Shown piece by piece: positions 47,309-59,329 of a stretch of 64,000 bases of DNA. The DNA lies in the NCBI RefSeq assembly GCF_010389155.1, contig NC_057765.1, positions 28,274,980 through 28,338,979 on the forward strand, given 5' to 3'. Both the position numbers and the translations under genes were made by a program. Each line of letters begins with the position of its first letter. Positions within the stretch are counted from its first letter, which is position 1. Below the pieces are notes generated by a model. It was not told where the DNA came from, ran no database searches, and saw nothing but the letters and a program-made list of their open reading frames with translations. The DNA comes from Erigeron canadensis (taxonomy: Eukaryota > Streptophyta > Magnoliopsida > Asterales > Asteraceae).

Positions 47309-49447
47309 CTATCGAGGCTGTGTTTCCAAGAACTTGTATAGTGATATCATCATAGAATCACCTGATATAGTAGCAAGTAGAGTCTCTTTATCTTCCGCCC
47401 GTAAAAACTGAACTCCACAAACACCATTTTGGAGATTGGTCCTGGTGGTAATTAATTTCCTTTCCTTCACGTCCCACAACTTGAAAGTCTTGTCCACGGA
47501 GCATGATACAATGGTTTTACCCTTTGGGCAAAATTCAACACTTAAAATGGAACCCAAGTGACCTGTGAGCTTGAAAGGTTCATTTTTTTCAAGATCATGT
47601 ACACGAACGCACGTGTCATACGAACCCGAAACAAGAAGCTTGTCGGCTATAGGTGAATAAGCAAGAGAATTGATAGGCTCGGTTACGCAATTAAGTGTAT
47701 GCAATAACTGCTTTCTAGGGACATCAAAGACAAATATAGGACCCCCCATGGACCCACATGCCACATGATCTCCACTATTATTCCATGCAACGGAAGTAAT
47801 ATTGCTATTCTTGATGCCCTTAAAACATTTGAGAGGTTCTTCAGTAAGAGTACAAAGTAAATCAAAATGACTATTAGAGTCACTCTTCTTCCATTCATTA
47901 ACATTCCATATTTTTATGGATGCACTCACCCCTCCAGCACCAGCAAGATGGGTGCCCTGTCAAACACACATGAACGGATTTAGTTACTCTTAGTGGTTTC
48001 TTAGAAACAATCTTTCCATAGCTAAGGGATGGAATATACAGTGCATAGAAAGTGAAGGTTTGTAACTACAAATCTTGATCATAAATATTTTAAACTGCTT
48101 ATAGTATGTACTATGGTTACAAGTATGACCCATATGCTTTAGTTGCTTCAGTTCAGGTACGCCCTCTTCATCTATGCTTCTGGTGCAGCTGCTAGTTTGG
48201 AACCAGCATGCTACCAGCATGTTCTGAAACTGAGTGAGCACAGCTGCAGTCAAGGCGATTGCATGGTTACAGATGCATTAGTTTTGGAACACCACTAATG
48301 GCAACCAACTGAACCATGCTATTGGGACACACTCATATCAGATGATATAACTGGAGACAAATGTGAATTCTAAAAGCATGTCCACCCTTAAAGGAAGTTC
48401 GACATACTGTAAGTCGTACTTATTATATGTTTGGACATTATGTGTACTACACGTATGTAGTGAATTAAATCATTATTTAAACTTGAATGGCAGTTTACAT
48501 CGTAAAGTGTATAACTTTACACAATGCGGTTTTTCATTTAGTTGAAGATTTGTCTTCAATATTGTTTGCAGTTTGCACATATGTTAAATTGGATTGTGCC
48601 ATGTTTACAAATAAACTTGTCCGTTCTTCATTTAGCCCGATTAGCATAATGGCCTGATAAAAATTTGGAGAATACTTTTGGATGGGTGATTATTATTGTA
48701 CTATTCATTCAATATATGTAAATGTAAGTTTTTGGGGAAACAACAAGAAAACAGTTTAAAGAGTACACACCCGTTTTCCACAAATGACCCGGTAACCAAA
48801 CCTTCCCGACCCGCCCATTTTGACACTTAATAATTGCTTAAATTGCATACAAATATGGAAGCTAATATTAGGAAAACCTAAAAATAAGATGATACCTTAG
48901 GACTGAACAATATCTGGTCGATAGCATAGTCAGATTGCAGGGCTTCGTCTTTGGGTTGCTCCAACTTATCTTCCAATTGCGGCAGAACTTCAGGTTGTGG
49001 GGCTTCATCTTTGGGTTGCGGCAGATCTTCAGGTTGTGGGGCTTCATCTTTAGGTTGCTTTTTTCTTCCTCTTCCTTTTCCTTTTGCTTCTGGTTTGACT
49101 TTTTCTTCTGTTTTTCCTTTCTCTTCATGTGGCTCGCCAAAAATGTAAAAGATTTGTCTTTTTTTAGAAATACTGCCGACTCTTACGGATCCATTTGACG
49201 AAGATACAGCTACAGTATCCCCATCTGGATGAATATCTATTGATACGATACTTCTAAAACTATCCACCCGTTCAGTTTTCATCAATGTTTGAAATTCAAT
49301 TTTACTTTTCGAGAGCAAATTCCATACTTTAACATGCCCATCGAAGTCTCCGGTGACAAGACCACCGGGAATCTTCGGGTTCCAGCTGCACACAGATATG
49401 GGTGTTTCAAAAGATAGTTCTCCATTCAATTTCAGATCAATTTCCAT
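47309..49447 (-). CDS. WD40-repeat protein with a Lys/Glu/Pro-rich insert
   Basis: A beta-propeller scaffold for protein interactions; partner unknown. Exon 1 is 49447-48896 (184 codons) and exon 2 is 47956-47309 (215 codons plus stop), joined in phase 0 to 399 aa. Blade-like motifs: GDFDGHVKVWNL (~33-44), GGVSASIKIWNV, GSMGGPIFVFDV, SGSYDTCVRVHDL and SCSVDKTFKLWDV. Residues ~107-173 are a charged, Pro-rich insert with the unit PKDEAPQPE repeated, probably a disordered loop. I cannot assign a named subfamily. A telomere-like AACCCTAACCCTAA lies in the leader (49516-49530). A MULE ends 177 bp upstream of the ATG, so the proximal promoter is very short. No lesion seen. Confidence 0.8.
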
Positions 49448-49623
49448 GGGCGGCGGTTGGTGGGTTTTCGAAAGAAGAAGAAGGTTATCAGAAGAAGACG
49501 ATGAAAGTCAGAAATAAACCCTAACCCTAAGATAGTAGTATGTCACTCAATGGGGAACTTTTTTTATTTTATAAATATTTTAAGGGGATGCGGAGGAGAT
49601 GTGTAAGTGTGTGACAACATTAC
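49448..49623 (-). promoter_or_regulatory. Leader and truncated promoter of the WD40 gene
   Basis: Only 176 bp separate the ATG from the MULE terminus. It holds two tandem telomere-type repeats near 49516-49530 and a weak TATA-like TTTATAAAAT near 49570. Any further control elements must lie inside or beyond the transposon. Confidence 0.5.
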
Positions 49624-49924
49624 CAAATTACTTCTAAAGGTATCATGGTCGAAAATTATGTAAGGTATCATCCGTAAACTCTTCCTAATTTAATTATAAT
49701 CAGTGTAAATTATTGTTAATCAAGGGATTAATAATACCACCTCTCATTTAAGGCGGTTTTGTCCACCGTGGCATGCCAAGTCAGATATCCACTACCAGTT
49801 TTCACTATATACACTGGAAAAATAAGCCCTAAAACCCTAAAACAACCAAATCGTCCCCAATCTCTCAAATCGTCCCCCCCCCCTGAAACCCTACAACAAC
49901 CAACCGATCTAATTGGGTTTTACA

Positions 49925-50506
49925 ATGAGTTCATCTTCTTCAATTCGCTCCAAACATCAAAGCCCTGTATGTTATTGTGATTGTGGCTACAAAATCTATC
50001 CTCGAACGTCGTGGACTATGAAGAACCCAGGAAGAAGATTTCTTGCATGCCTGATTTTGGTAAGTTATTTCAATTAAAAATACAACTATTTGTTTTAAAA
50101 GTTATTTCAATCGAAACGAAGGTAGTTTGCCCTTAAAATTACAAGTTTATCATATATAACTTTGAAAATCGCATTAAAGGTTAATATTCAAGGTTATTAT
50201 GTATAACTTCATGTTTCATAGGATAAAAAGAAGAAGTGTGGAATGTACAAATTCCTGGATGACGAATTACCAAGTGACTATTACAAAGACTTGGTTTACG
50301 GAATGCACATGAATTTGCAAAGGTTGAAAGACAAAGATTCATCAGATATGGATGAAGATAGTGGGAATTCTGAAGCAGAGGTTTCGAAGTTAAAGGAAAT
50401 TGTGACCATTACCAAATCAAAAATCAAAATCTATCAAACTTTGTGTTTCATTTTGTTAGTAATTTTGATGTTCTTGTGTATTGTCATTGGTGCCTTGGTG
50501 GCCTAG
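49925..50506 (+). CDS. GRF-type zinc-finger protein with C-terminal membrane anchor (MULE accessory gene)
   Basis: Two exons, 49925-50059 and 50222-50506 (GTAAG donor, TAG acceptor, phase 0), giving 139 aa. Residues ~16-58 form a GRF zinc finger: CYCDCG, then TSWTMKNPGRRFLAC, then KKKKCGMYKFLDDE, with Cys18, Cys20, Cys42 and Cys51 as likely ligands. GRF fingers bind single-stranded nucleic acid in known proteins. A charged, helical middle (KLKEIVTITKSKIK) leads to a hydrophobic segment at ~115-139 (FILLVILMFLCIVIGALVA) that ends the protein, a tail-anchor topology. The frame is intact. It occupies the mudrB position of the MULE; such genes recur next to plant MULE transposases, but their role is unknown. 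Whether it is needed for transposition is inference. Confidence 0.75.
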
Positions 50507-50896
50507 TATTGTAACCATTTTCATGAGTTTTAATGCAAAGTTATTTAGTTAACAAGATTGTCCAATAATTCTGAATATTTGTTCTTAATAAACTGCATAA
50601 TGCATGAAATATAAACCTTGCAAATAAACAAGTAAAATACTGGCAAAAGCAGAATCATTTCACATAACATACAAACAAAAGAAGGCATATAAGCCTGGGT
50701 AATGAGTTTTGCCTGCCATTTAGCTACCTTACATGGACCAACCTAATACCCCTTACTACAAGTTCAAGCTACATTACTTATTACATACCAGAAACATCCC
50801 ATATTTGTTAAAAGTTTTATCACCATACTTAATACAAAGGTGAAATATATTACATAAATGGGATCAAAAGACATGGCTTCAAATATGACCATGGAA

Positions 50897-53633
50897 TTAA
50901 AGTTCCAGTGCAGTGTCAATGGTGTTCCCTGGCCCTTCAACATGCTGAGACAACTTCTTTAAAATTCTTTCGCTTGGTGGTCTGAGTTTCAATGGTATTG
51001 CATCCTTTTTACTAGTGGTTGTTTTTGCAGCAGATGTTGCCTGTTTGGTGTCCTGTCTTGCGTTTGGTTTGCTTGTCCCTTCACTAGCAGCTTTGGCAAC
51101 ATTCTTTCTTGTTACACCAAGTTGTTTCATTGCAGCTTTTTTGGCATCATCTTCAGCTAGCTTCTTTCTGTCTGCTTGAATTGCTCTAGTCCTTTGAGCT
51201 TCCTGTGCTGCCTTTGCTTGAGCTGCCTCCTCTGCTAACTGCTTTCTAACCAGTGCAATTGCCCTCTTCTTTTGAGTCTCCTCTGCAATTGAAGTTGCAT
51301 GAACAGTTATACCTGCAACTGCCATCTTCTTCTGACATTGCTGTGTAACTGAGCTTGCATCAGGTTTAAACAATCTTTTGTTTGATGGAGCAACAACTTC
51401 ACTTGCATCTTTTCTTTGTAATGCTTCTTTTGGTTGGACACCTGCTACCTTCCTTTTCATATCTTTCATTCCTTTTCATTTCTTTGTATATGTATTTTGT
51501 GTAAATAATGCACTGATATATGTGTATATATTTAAACATGTTAAATAACCCTAATATCATATGTGTATATGTATACTGAGTAAAATAATGCACTGATATA
51601 TGTGTATATTTTTTGTCTAAATAATGCTCTCATTTGTGTAAATGTATACTGATGGAAGTAAAACACTGCACAACATTTGAAACACATAATAACAAAGGAT
51701 ATAATTAAATAATTGAAACACATACCTTATGCTGATCAGACATAATAGTAATACCCACACCACCTTCAATATCCAAGTCAGCTGCCAACAATTCCAAAAA
51801 CCAAATCCAATTATCTGTATTCTCCACACTAACCAATGCCCATGCCACAGGATAAATGTGGTTGTTCCCATCTCTTCCAATTGCAGTTAGAAGCTCACCA
51901 GTATTAGGACTTTTCAGAAAGCATCCATCTAGAGCAATCACCTTCCTACATCCCACCTTCCAACCTTGTTTTAATCCTGCTAAGCATATATACATCCTGT
52001 CAAAGTATACCTTCTTGTCTGGATTCCTTGTCACTTGCAGATTAACAGTAGCTCCTGGGTTTGAAGCCAACAACTCATCAGCATAAGACCTTAGCATACC
52101 ATAGTGGGCTTCTATTGATTTTGAGAACTCATTTAGTGCATAAATTTTTGCTGCCCTACATTGGTTTGCAGATACAAAACACTTGTACTTCTTCATGACA
52201 AGATCAGCAATTTCACATAACTTTATACCAGGGTGTGCCCTAATCTTGTTGCCAAATTGTATCCCAAGCCATTTATAGTTGATCAAAGAACCAAATCTGA
52301 AATTTCTTGCACAAGTATGGTTATCCAGTAAAGAGGCAACTTGGAAGGAGTTTTCATCATTCATCTTCCTGGCAAAACACCTCCATGGACACTTGGCCTC
52401 TTCACCCTTGGCAGTTGTTGGGTACATATGCTGTTTCCTTTGTTTTCCCACACTTGGGTCTTTTAGAGTAGGAGGTCTTTGGCCACATCTAGCAATCACC
52501 TTCTTCTGTGTGCTTTTCTCATACCATATGCTAAAACCATTAGCTAAACCATAGTAAGTGAGACACTATTTGAAGTCCAGATAGGTTGCAAACTTCTCAC
52601 CCACTACTGGTTTCTTCAATCTCCATGGAATGCCACTGTTATGGATTGGCCATTTATCCATCTTCTCAACCATTTTGAATGGGTCTTCCAAGTCATCATC
52701 TTCATCAGTCTTAAGCTTTCTCAACAATTCCTGAATGAACTTATCATGCTCAACAATGATATCATCATGATCTTGAAACTATCTTGGTGGCTTGGTATGA
52801 CCACCTCATTTTGGAAGTTTTTTCACTTTGGGTGACTTTTTATTTTCAATTTTCCTTAACCTAACCTGCCTCAATTCATGTTCACCCTCAGACAAAAATT
52901 CAACAGATGGTGCCTCACTAGTAGTGTCACTATCTGAACCAGGTTCACCTGCAATATCAAAATCACTATCATCACTGTTAGTGTCTTCAACCACTAGGTT
53001 TGCATCTCCCTGAACATCATCTCCTTGAACATTATCCATCACAATCTGTTTGCCTTTCCCTTTATCTTGGAACAACCTTCTAACAAGAGGATTGGACCTA
53101 TCATCAGTCATGTTAAGGTTTCTTGGTTTATCATTCTTATTTAATTTCTCAACATGTACTTCATCCTCCACAACTGCCTTATCTAATTCACCATGTAGGA
53201 ACACATTATGTTGTCAATCTGCAGACTTTGACCTACTACACTGACCTACTTCCCTTGGCCCACTATCCTCTATTTCCCCTGGGAGGATCACTACTTTGGG
53301 TTTGACAGCACAAAACTCATCAATATGATCATCCTCTAAGTGATTCAGGTAAATGTCTATCTGACCATAGCAGTAGGCCAGATCAAACATGCATGCCAAC
53401 TCATGATCATCAATCACCTTAACCAACCCAGTTTCAAATTCATTTCCAGGTATTAAATAATACAAACCAACAATTATTGACTTAGTTTGTTCTTCTAAAT
53501 AATCAGAAAATTCTTCAAAAGAAGTAATCTTTTTTGTAGATATATGTATGTCTATTCCAATGACATACCTCAATGGATCATAAAAGAAGGAACCGTCGAA
53601 ATATATGCGGAAATCGAAACCTCTAAAATCCAT
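50897..53633 (-). pseudogene. MULE transposase (mudrA-like), four in-frame stops and internal deletion
   Basis: From the ATG at 53633, one reading frame runs 1.9 kb to 51705 without frameshift, but is broken by TGA (53214-53216), TGA (52806-52808), TAG (52779-52781) and TAG (52566-52568). Domains in order: an N-terminal PB1-like region (MDFRGFDFRIYFDGSFFYDP), an acidic linker (DDSDFDIAGEPGSDSD), the MuDR DNA-binding region (IARCGQRPP...CPWRCFARKM), and the start of the DDE core with D in ALDGCFLKS and D in IMSDQHK. The frame then reaches a GTATGT donor. Only 235 bp separate it from the C-terminal exon (about 51469-50897, Lys/Ala-rich, ending RPPSERILKKLSQHVEG), so the third catalytic residue and the SWIM finger are missing through deletion. 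Non-functional. Confidence 0.88.
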
Positions 53634-54567
53634 CCTACAACCAAAAAAAAGAAAACAAGAATGTGCCCATTAAAAAATTAAAAAAATTAAATACAAAATA
53701 AATTTATTATTATTTAGTATATACGTTGTGGTACGTAAACCCCCATGCAAGTATTCATCTGGTAATCGACTAGAAATTTTTTTAATTTTTTTCCCCCAGA
53801 TTTAGGGCATAAAAAAAAACATCCTTAAAATTAGGGGTTTTCAGTCAATGTTAATGAAAGAACATCAAGATTCGATGTGAAACCCCATGTTTTAGGTAAC
53901 CGAGAAAAACCCTAATTTTATATGAAAATATAAAGAAAATCATACCTGCTAGATGAAACAATCGCTGCTGAACTAATGAAGTCAATCCATGGTTATACGT
54001 TGTAGATCCAGAAATTACGGTTTTTTCGAGAGATCCGGTGATGATATTTACTAGCAGTCAACGCGCAGACAAAGCGAAGTGTAAGTGTTATGTGTGTTTT
54101 TTTACTTTAGAAAGTGATGTATCAGTATCTATAAATAAACTAAGTGTATTGTGTATGTATATAAATATGATATATATAGATGTAATTTGTAAATAAAATT
54201 AACAAAAACATTTCCCCACTAACTCACGTGATGTTTTATCCCGCCAAAATCAAGTCAACTGACGATGTGGCAAGATGACATGGCAAGAAATTCAACCTTG
54301 GATTAAATCAAGTCAAATACACGCACAAAACCAGTCAAACGAAACCAGATAGTGGTTTTGGTCCCCGTAATAGATCGCGTAATTAGGAGGAGTTTACGGA
54401 TGATACCTTACATAGTAAAATTTTTCAAGCATGGTACCTTTAGAAGTAATTTGCCCTTATTATAATGATGCAGCGTATCATTTTCCTCGTATAAAAGTCC
54501 ACCTTATGTTTTTTTCTACGCGCCCTGTATCTCGACCAGCATTTTTAGTATTTTGACCAGACAGATT

Positions 54568-55187
54568 TTGCAGCGACCCTCGCTGCAAAAACCCTTGCCA
54601 CGTCAGCATTCCACTAAGCCGCTTTAAATGGTTTGACCGACTTTTACTCCACTTATTGCAGCGAGGGTCGCTGCAATAAGTTAAACCGGAATGATATCGA
54701 ATAAAAACCGATCCACCCATCAATTCCATCATTTTCCTTCCTCCACCCATCCATTCCATCATTTTCTTACACTTTTTCTTCCGATTTTGTTTAACAAAAT
54801 TTAACAAATCCATCCACCAAAACACATCCGGCTACTAATAATCCAGTCCCCTTAGTATAACAATCCGGGTATCACGAAGTGTCGGGATCATCACCCCCGC
54901 CAGCCACCACTGGGTAGTACCGCCAGCCGCCGCCGCCGTCCACCGCCACCCATCATCATCTGTCTTACAGGGAAGTAGTATTAGCAGCGACATCTGGACT
55001 TTTAAGTGCCCCCGTTATTTCTCGTCCGCCGTTAGATTATCCTCCCCCAAATTCCGGCCGGTCGTCCTCCCCCAAATTTTCCGGCCATTTCAAATTCTGG
55101 TATGTATTTTATGCTTTTCCCAATATCCCAACCATTATTTTTTAGTATCTAGACCACTACCAGTTTTTGCAGCGACCCTCACTGCAA
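54568..55187. repeat. Three copies of a 21-bp palindrome
   Basis: Each copy has 9-bp arms TTGCAGCGA and its inverse around a 3-base loop: 54568-54588 (CCC loop), 54656-54676 (GGG loop, i.e. opposite orientation) and 55167-55187 (CCC loop, one arm base changed). They lie in the left subterminal part of the large element. Confidence 0.8.
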
Positions 55188-55189
55188 AA

Positions 55190-56342
55190 GGTGAAAAAAT
55201 TGGGGCCTCCATTGTATGTTAGTATAGTTTTTCTATATATATTAGTTTTGTTAATTTGTTAGGATTATTAGTTGTTTATAGGATTTTAATAGGTTTGTTA
55301 GTATATTGGTATGTTATTATTAGTTTTGTTAGTTTTGTTAATTAGTTAGTTTTGTTAGAATATTGGTATGTTAGTATAGTTTTTGTATATTTATTAGTTT
55401 TGTTAATTTGTTAGTTTTGTTAGGATTCTAAGTTGTTTATAGGATTTTAATAGGTTTGTTAGTATAGTTAGCTTTGATTTGTTGATAATTTAGTGATTTG
55501 TTAGGAGCCACTAATTTATTTTGTTAGTGATTTGTTAGAATATATATCATTAAATGCAAAATTACGTAGATTAAAATTTGTTAAAAAATTGATTAAAATA
55601 AATAGGCAAGATTATGATCAAACTATATGTATTGAACTAAATACCCAAGATTATGTAAAAAAATTGATTAAAAAAGATGACTTAAAACTTATAAAAAATT
55701 AGTTTAACAAAAATATAGATAAAACTATATATAAAGATTAAGTTAAAAAGTATGACGTGTACAAAATTTAGTTAAAAAGTTAAAATATATTATAGAACTA
55801 AGTTACCAAGATTATGTAAAAATTTGATTAAATAACTACTTAAGACGTAATAAAAATTAGTTCAACAAAAATATAAATAAAACTAATTATAAAAATTAAG
55901 TTCAAAAGTATGACGTATAAAAATTAAGTTAAAAAGTTAATATATTGATTTGTTAGAATATTTTAGTCATTAGTGTTAGGTGTTTTACTTTTTGGTTAGA
56001 ATATTGACAAATTAAAAATGACGTAGATTAAAATTTGTTAAAAAATTGATTAAAATAAATAGCCAAGATTATGTAAAAATATATGTATTGAACTAAATAT
56101 ACAAAATTATGTAAAAATTTGAATTAAAATTTTTGATTAAATAAACTACTTAAGACGTATTAAAATTACTATAAAGTTAAAATTAAAAGTATAAAAGTAA
56201 ATTTATATTGTATAAACGGAGTTCTAAAAATTATTATCAAGTAAAAAAGATATATATAAAAGTAATAAAATTTGTGATAATTTTGTTATATGATTTGTAT
56301 TTTGCAAAAAACGTATAATATGATTTGTATTTTGCAGTATAG
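55190..56342. other. AT-rich leader or intron with low-complexity repeats
   Basis: 55208-55530 is an irregular array of TTGTTAGTATAG / ATTAGTTTTGTTAA units. A block at 55563-55670 (ACGTAGATTAAAATTTG ... CAAGATTATGTAAA) recurs at 56020-56130. The stretch 54890-54960 just before is Pro/Arg-codon-like and GC-rich (CCGCCGCCGCCG), perhaps a leader exon. No coding is called. Confidence 0.4.
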
Positions 56343-57983
56343 ATGGCGACTTACCATGGCGGTGATGGCGGCAATGAAGACCCACGTCGACCATGGTGGA
56401 AGATTACATGGGGCTGCAAAGGCAGCGGCGGTAAGGAATTTGGTTTTTTATAATTCATATTTTAATTTAATAATTTTTTACAATTTGGTTCTTTATAATT
56501 CATATTTTAATTTAATATTTTTTACTAACTTGTTTTTTTAATTTTTGCTAGCCCCACGAAAGGGAAAGAGGAGGGGGCCCTGTCAGAATTTAAATCTGGA
56601 GGCCGAGTTCGCGAAAAAAGACCGTCTGTCGATCGACTTTGACACGAGCAACTTAAAAACGTGGCAGGCGATTGGCCCAAATTCTTCTATGTATAAGAGC
56701 CTCATTGGCACATTGATCCGTCACATCCCTCAGACATACGACTCCTGGGACCATGTGCCTGCTGAAAGAAAGGAGTTTATCATCCCGACTCTGAACGTAA
56801 AATATTATTAATTTTTAACTTCTTCTTTGATGTTTGTATCAATTTTTAATTTCGCTAACTTTTACTTTTATAAATTGCAGACTCGGTTCAAATTGGACCA
56901 CTTTATTCAGATTCCTAACCCCGAGGATCCTATCAGGCGGGGGTTCAGGCTGTGTGTTGATAGGGACTGTTCAGATCAGTATCGGCTCCGAAAGAGCCAG
57001 TTCAAGAGAGCCCACTTTTCCAAAAAGGGGGGCCTGGATGCAGTTCCCCAGTTGGAACAAGCTGTTCCTCCAGAGGGTATGTCACAGGAGGACTGGAGAG
57101 CTTTGTTGGGGTATTACCAGAGGGAGGACCGGGTGAAGCAGTCGGCGACAAACAAAACGAACAGGGGCAAGCAAGTTCTTGCGGGGACCCATGGTCGTAA
57201 GTCTTACTCTCAGTACGTCCACCAGGAGAAGGTTAATTATGAATTATATATGTATTAAATATATATACTTGTGTTTAAAAGTATAAGTTTAGTAATGTAT
57301 ATTTCTTAGATTATATATGTATTAAATATAAATACTTGTGTTTAAAAGTATAAATTAAAGAATGTATATGTCTTATGATAAATTGATGTGTTTACAGGTT
57401 GAAAAAAACCAGGACGTGGACTTGGTGGATTTGTTCGAGATTAAGCACAAGAAGAAGAAGGATAAACAATGGGAACACCCGATGGCTGAAGAAATACATG
57501 TATGTGTCTCTCTTTAGGATTTTATATTTTTAGTATTAAATGTTAATTAATCAACCTTATGTATAATGTAACGTTTTTTACAGTCTCAGCTCAAGAAGAA
57601 GAAGGAGGAAGGAGGAGGCTGAACAGGACCCCGTTCCAACACCAGATCCTGACATTGTCATGGAGGTACGGGGACCCCGGGCGGGGCATCGTCGAGGCAT
57701 AGGGCGGGTCATCAGGCAGATAGGTACCGAGGCGTATGACTATACGCATCTTACCCAGGGACAGCCACGTGCATCATTCGACTTGAACAATGACCCACCT
57801 CAGCCTAGCCAGACGTCCTCCTTATTTGAGGAATTATTTAACTATTCTAGTTATGCACAGGCTCCTTTTCCTCCTCAGCCGTCCCAGCAGTTGCCCACAG
57901 CCCCTCAATACTCAGTCGGATCGTATCATGTCAATTTGGATGACGACGATGATGATGATGAGAGCGATGATGCTCATCATTAG
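56343..57983 (+). pseudogene. Transposase_24 (Ptta/En/Spm-type) protein, five exons, frame slip in the last
   Basis: Exons 56343-56430, 56552-56796, 56881-57231, 57398-57499 and 57584-57983 with GT-AG borders; the first four join in frame (MATYHGGDGGNEDPRRPWWK at the start). Exons 2-4 carry the plant Ptta/En/Spm domain: FRLCVDRDCSDQYRLRKSQF, then PPEGMSQEDWRALLGYY, TNKTNRGKQVLAGTHGRKSY and VDLVDLFEIKHKKKKDKQW. Exon 5 meets a TGA after 12 codons, whereas the next frame stays open for ~130 codons (HRRGIGRVIRQIGTEAYDYT, then a Pro/Gln-rich tail ending in an acidic run DDDDDDDESDDAHH). A one-base slip in the AAG/GAG repeat is the simplest cause; an unseen splice variant is possible. Such proteins are transposon accessory or DNA-binding factors; the role here is not known. 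Confidence 0.68.
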
Positions 57984-58344
57984 TATCTTGTGGTTATAAA
58001 CAATATATTTTGTATCGTATGAATTATGTTTGTGGTGTACATGTGTTTATCTTTTCGGATGTGCTGGTGATGATGGTCATAATAAACGAAAAAAACGTAA
58101 AAAAAATATGCCTAATCTATATAAATAAATACATCAACTATTATTAGTAATATAATACGTCAACGATATCTAGTACTTATAAAAACAAAAACATCAAAGA
58201 TAGCTATAGAATACGTCAACTATTATTAGTAATCATTATAACAAATATAAGTAAAAAAATACATCAACGATATCTAGTACTTATAATAACTATTATTACA
58301 TACGTTAAAGAATTACAAACAAATAATTATACGATATAAATAAA
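57984..58344. other. Convergent 3' junction
   Basis: AT-rich sequence between the two convergent genes; ATACGTCAAC / ACATCAACGATATCTAGTACT phrases repeat (58130-58290). No further features. Confidence 0.4.
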
Positions 58345-59329
58345 CTATTCAAGGATCTCATATCCCGTAGGTGCCTTATTAGCTTGAATGTGTCTGTGGT
58401 ACTCAGCCAAACGGTCTCTATACTTCGGATGTCTTACCCAGGCCTGCGATGCAGGTTTATCATGTCCCCAAGCTGAGGTGTAAGGCATTGGGCAGTCCTT
58501 ATCTAAAAAAACCGTAACAAAATGTGTCGACCCTGATACCAGGGCAATGCATATCGGGTCATCTACGTATAGCTCGCCTGGCCCCTTCCAAAAAGGAAAA
58601 CATGTGATGTTCTCCTCTAAACTTAAACAGATAATTATTACCCCCAACGCATTAGACAGAAGCATAGCGCAATATGGATTCATCATCCAGTAATCGTGTG
58701 GGTGACCATTTGGATAAGACATTGATAGCAAAGTGTGTATGTGTTTAGCGTCACCAGCGAATGCACTCTCATAGTATCCGCGCCTGGACTCATACTCCTC
58801 TAGCATTAGTTTGCGAATCCACTCGAATTTTTGCTCGTTTTCACCCAAAGCAACAGCCAGTGCCTGAAACCCACTGTTACCATGAGACTGTACATTTTTT
58901 ATATTGACAACGTATCTTTGAAAGAACTTAGGGAGCTGGCCTAAGTAATGACTCATGTCAAACGATGTTGACTCACTTGGGAAAAATTTGTGTGTAAACG
59001 GTTCAGGGTTGTTCTGCGGATTTTGTGTATTCTGTGTAATGGGTGTCGAGAATAATTGATCAACAAAGCTATATGTTTCTTCTTGCGTTTGGTTATTCTG
59101 GTCTCCGAAATAACTTTGTGTGTCTGCGAAATGTGAATCGCTACCCACATACGAACTATGTCTGCCACTTTGTCCCCAGTATAGTTATAAGGTTCGCCAA
59201 AAGAATCTGTATTTCCCAGGATGTTAAACTCGTAACCCACATACCCACTCTGCCTACCACTTTGACCCCATAATACTTTGTTATATAGTTCGTCTACATT
59301 GTCTGGCACGTTCATTGATAGGCCCACAT

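Larger units (their letters stand above)
49624..54453. mobile_element. MuDR-type MULE with two convergent genes
   Basis: The ends are inverted: both start CAAATTACTTCTAAAGGTA and continue, with a 5-base gap, through TATGTAAGGTATCATCCG and AAACT(C/T)(T/C)TCCTAATT, some 65-70 bp in all. No clear 9-bp duplication remains next to them. Inside, a GRF zinc-finger gene runs inward from the left end and a mudrA-type transposase runs inward from the right end, the same convergent plan as maize MuDR. The transposase is decayed and internally deleted, so the element is no longer autonomous. Confidence 0.85.

Noticed and set aside
54478..54825. 115-codon minus-strand frame at the left end of the large element
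   Set aside because: Repeated MMEWMGGG phrases come from duplicated CATCCATTCCATCATTTTC sequence; no domain, and it crosses the palindromes.
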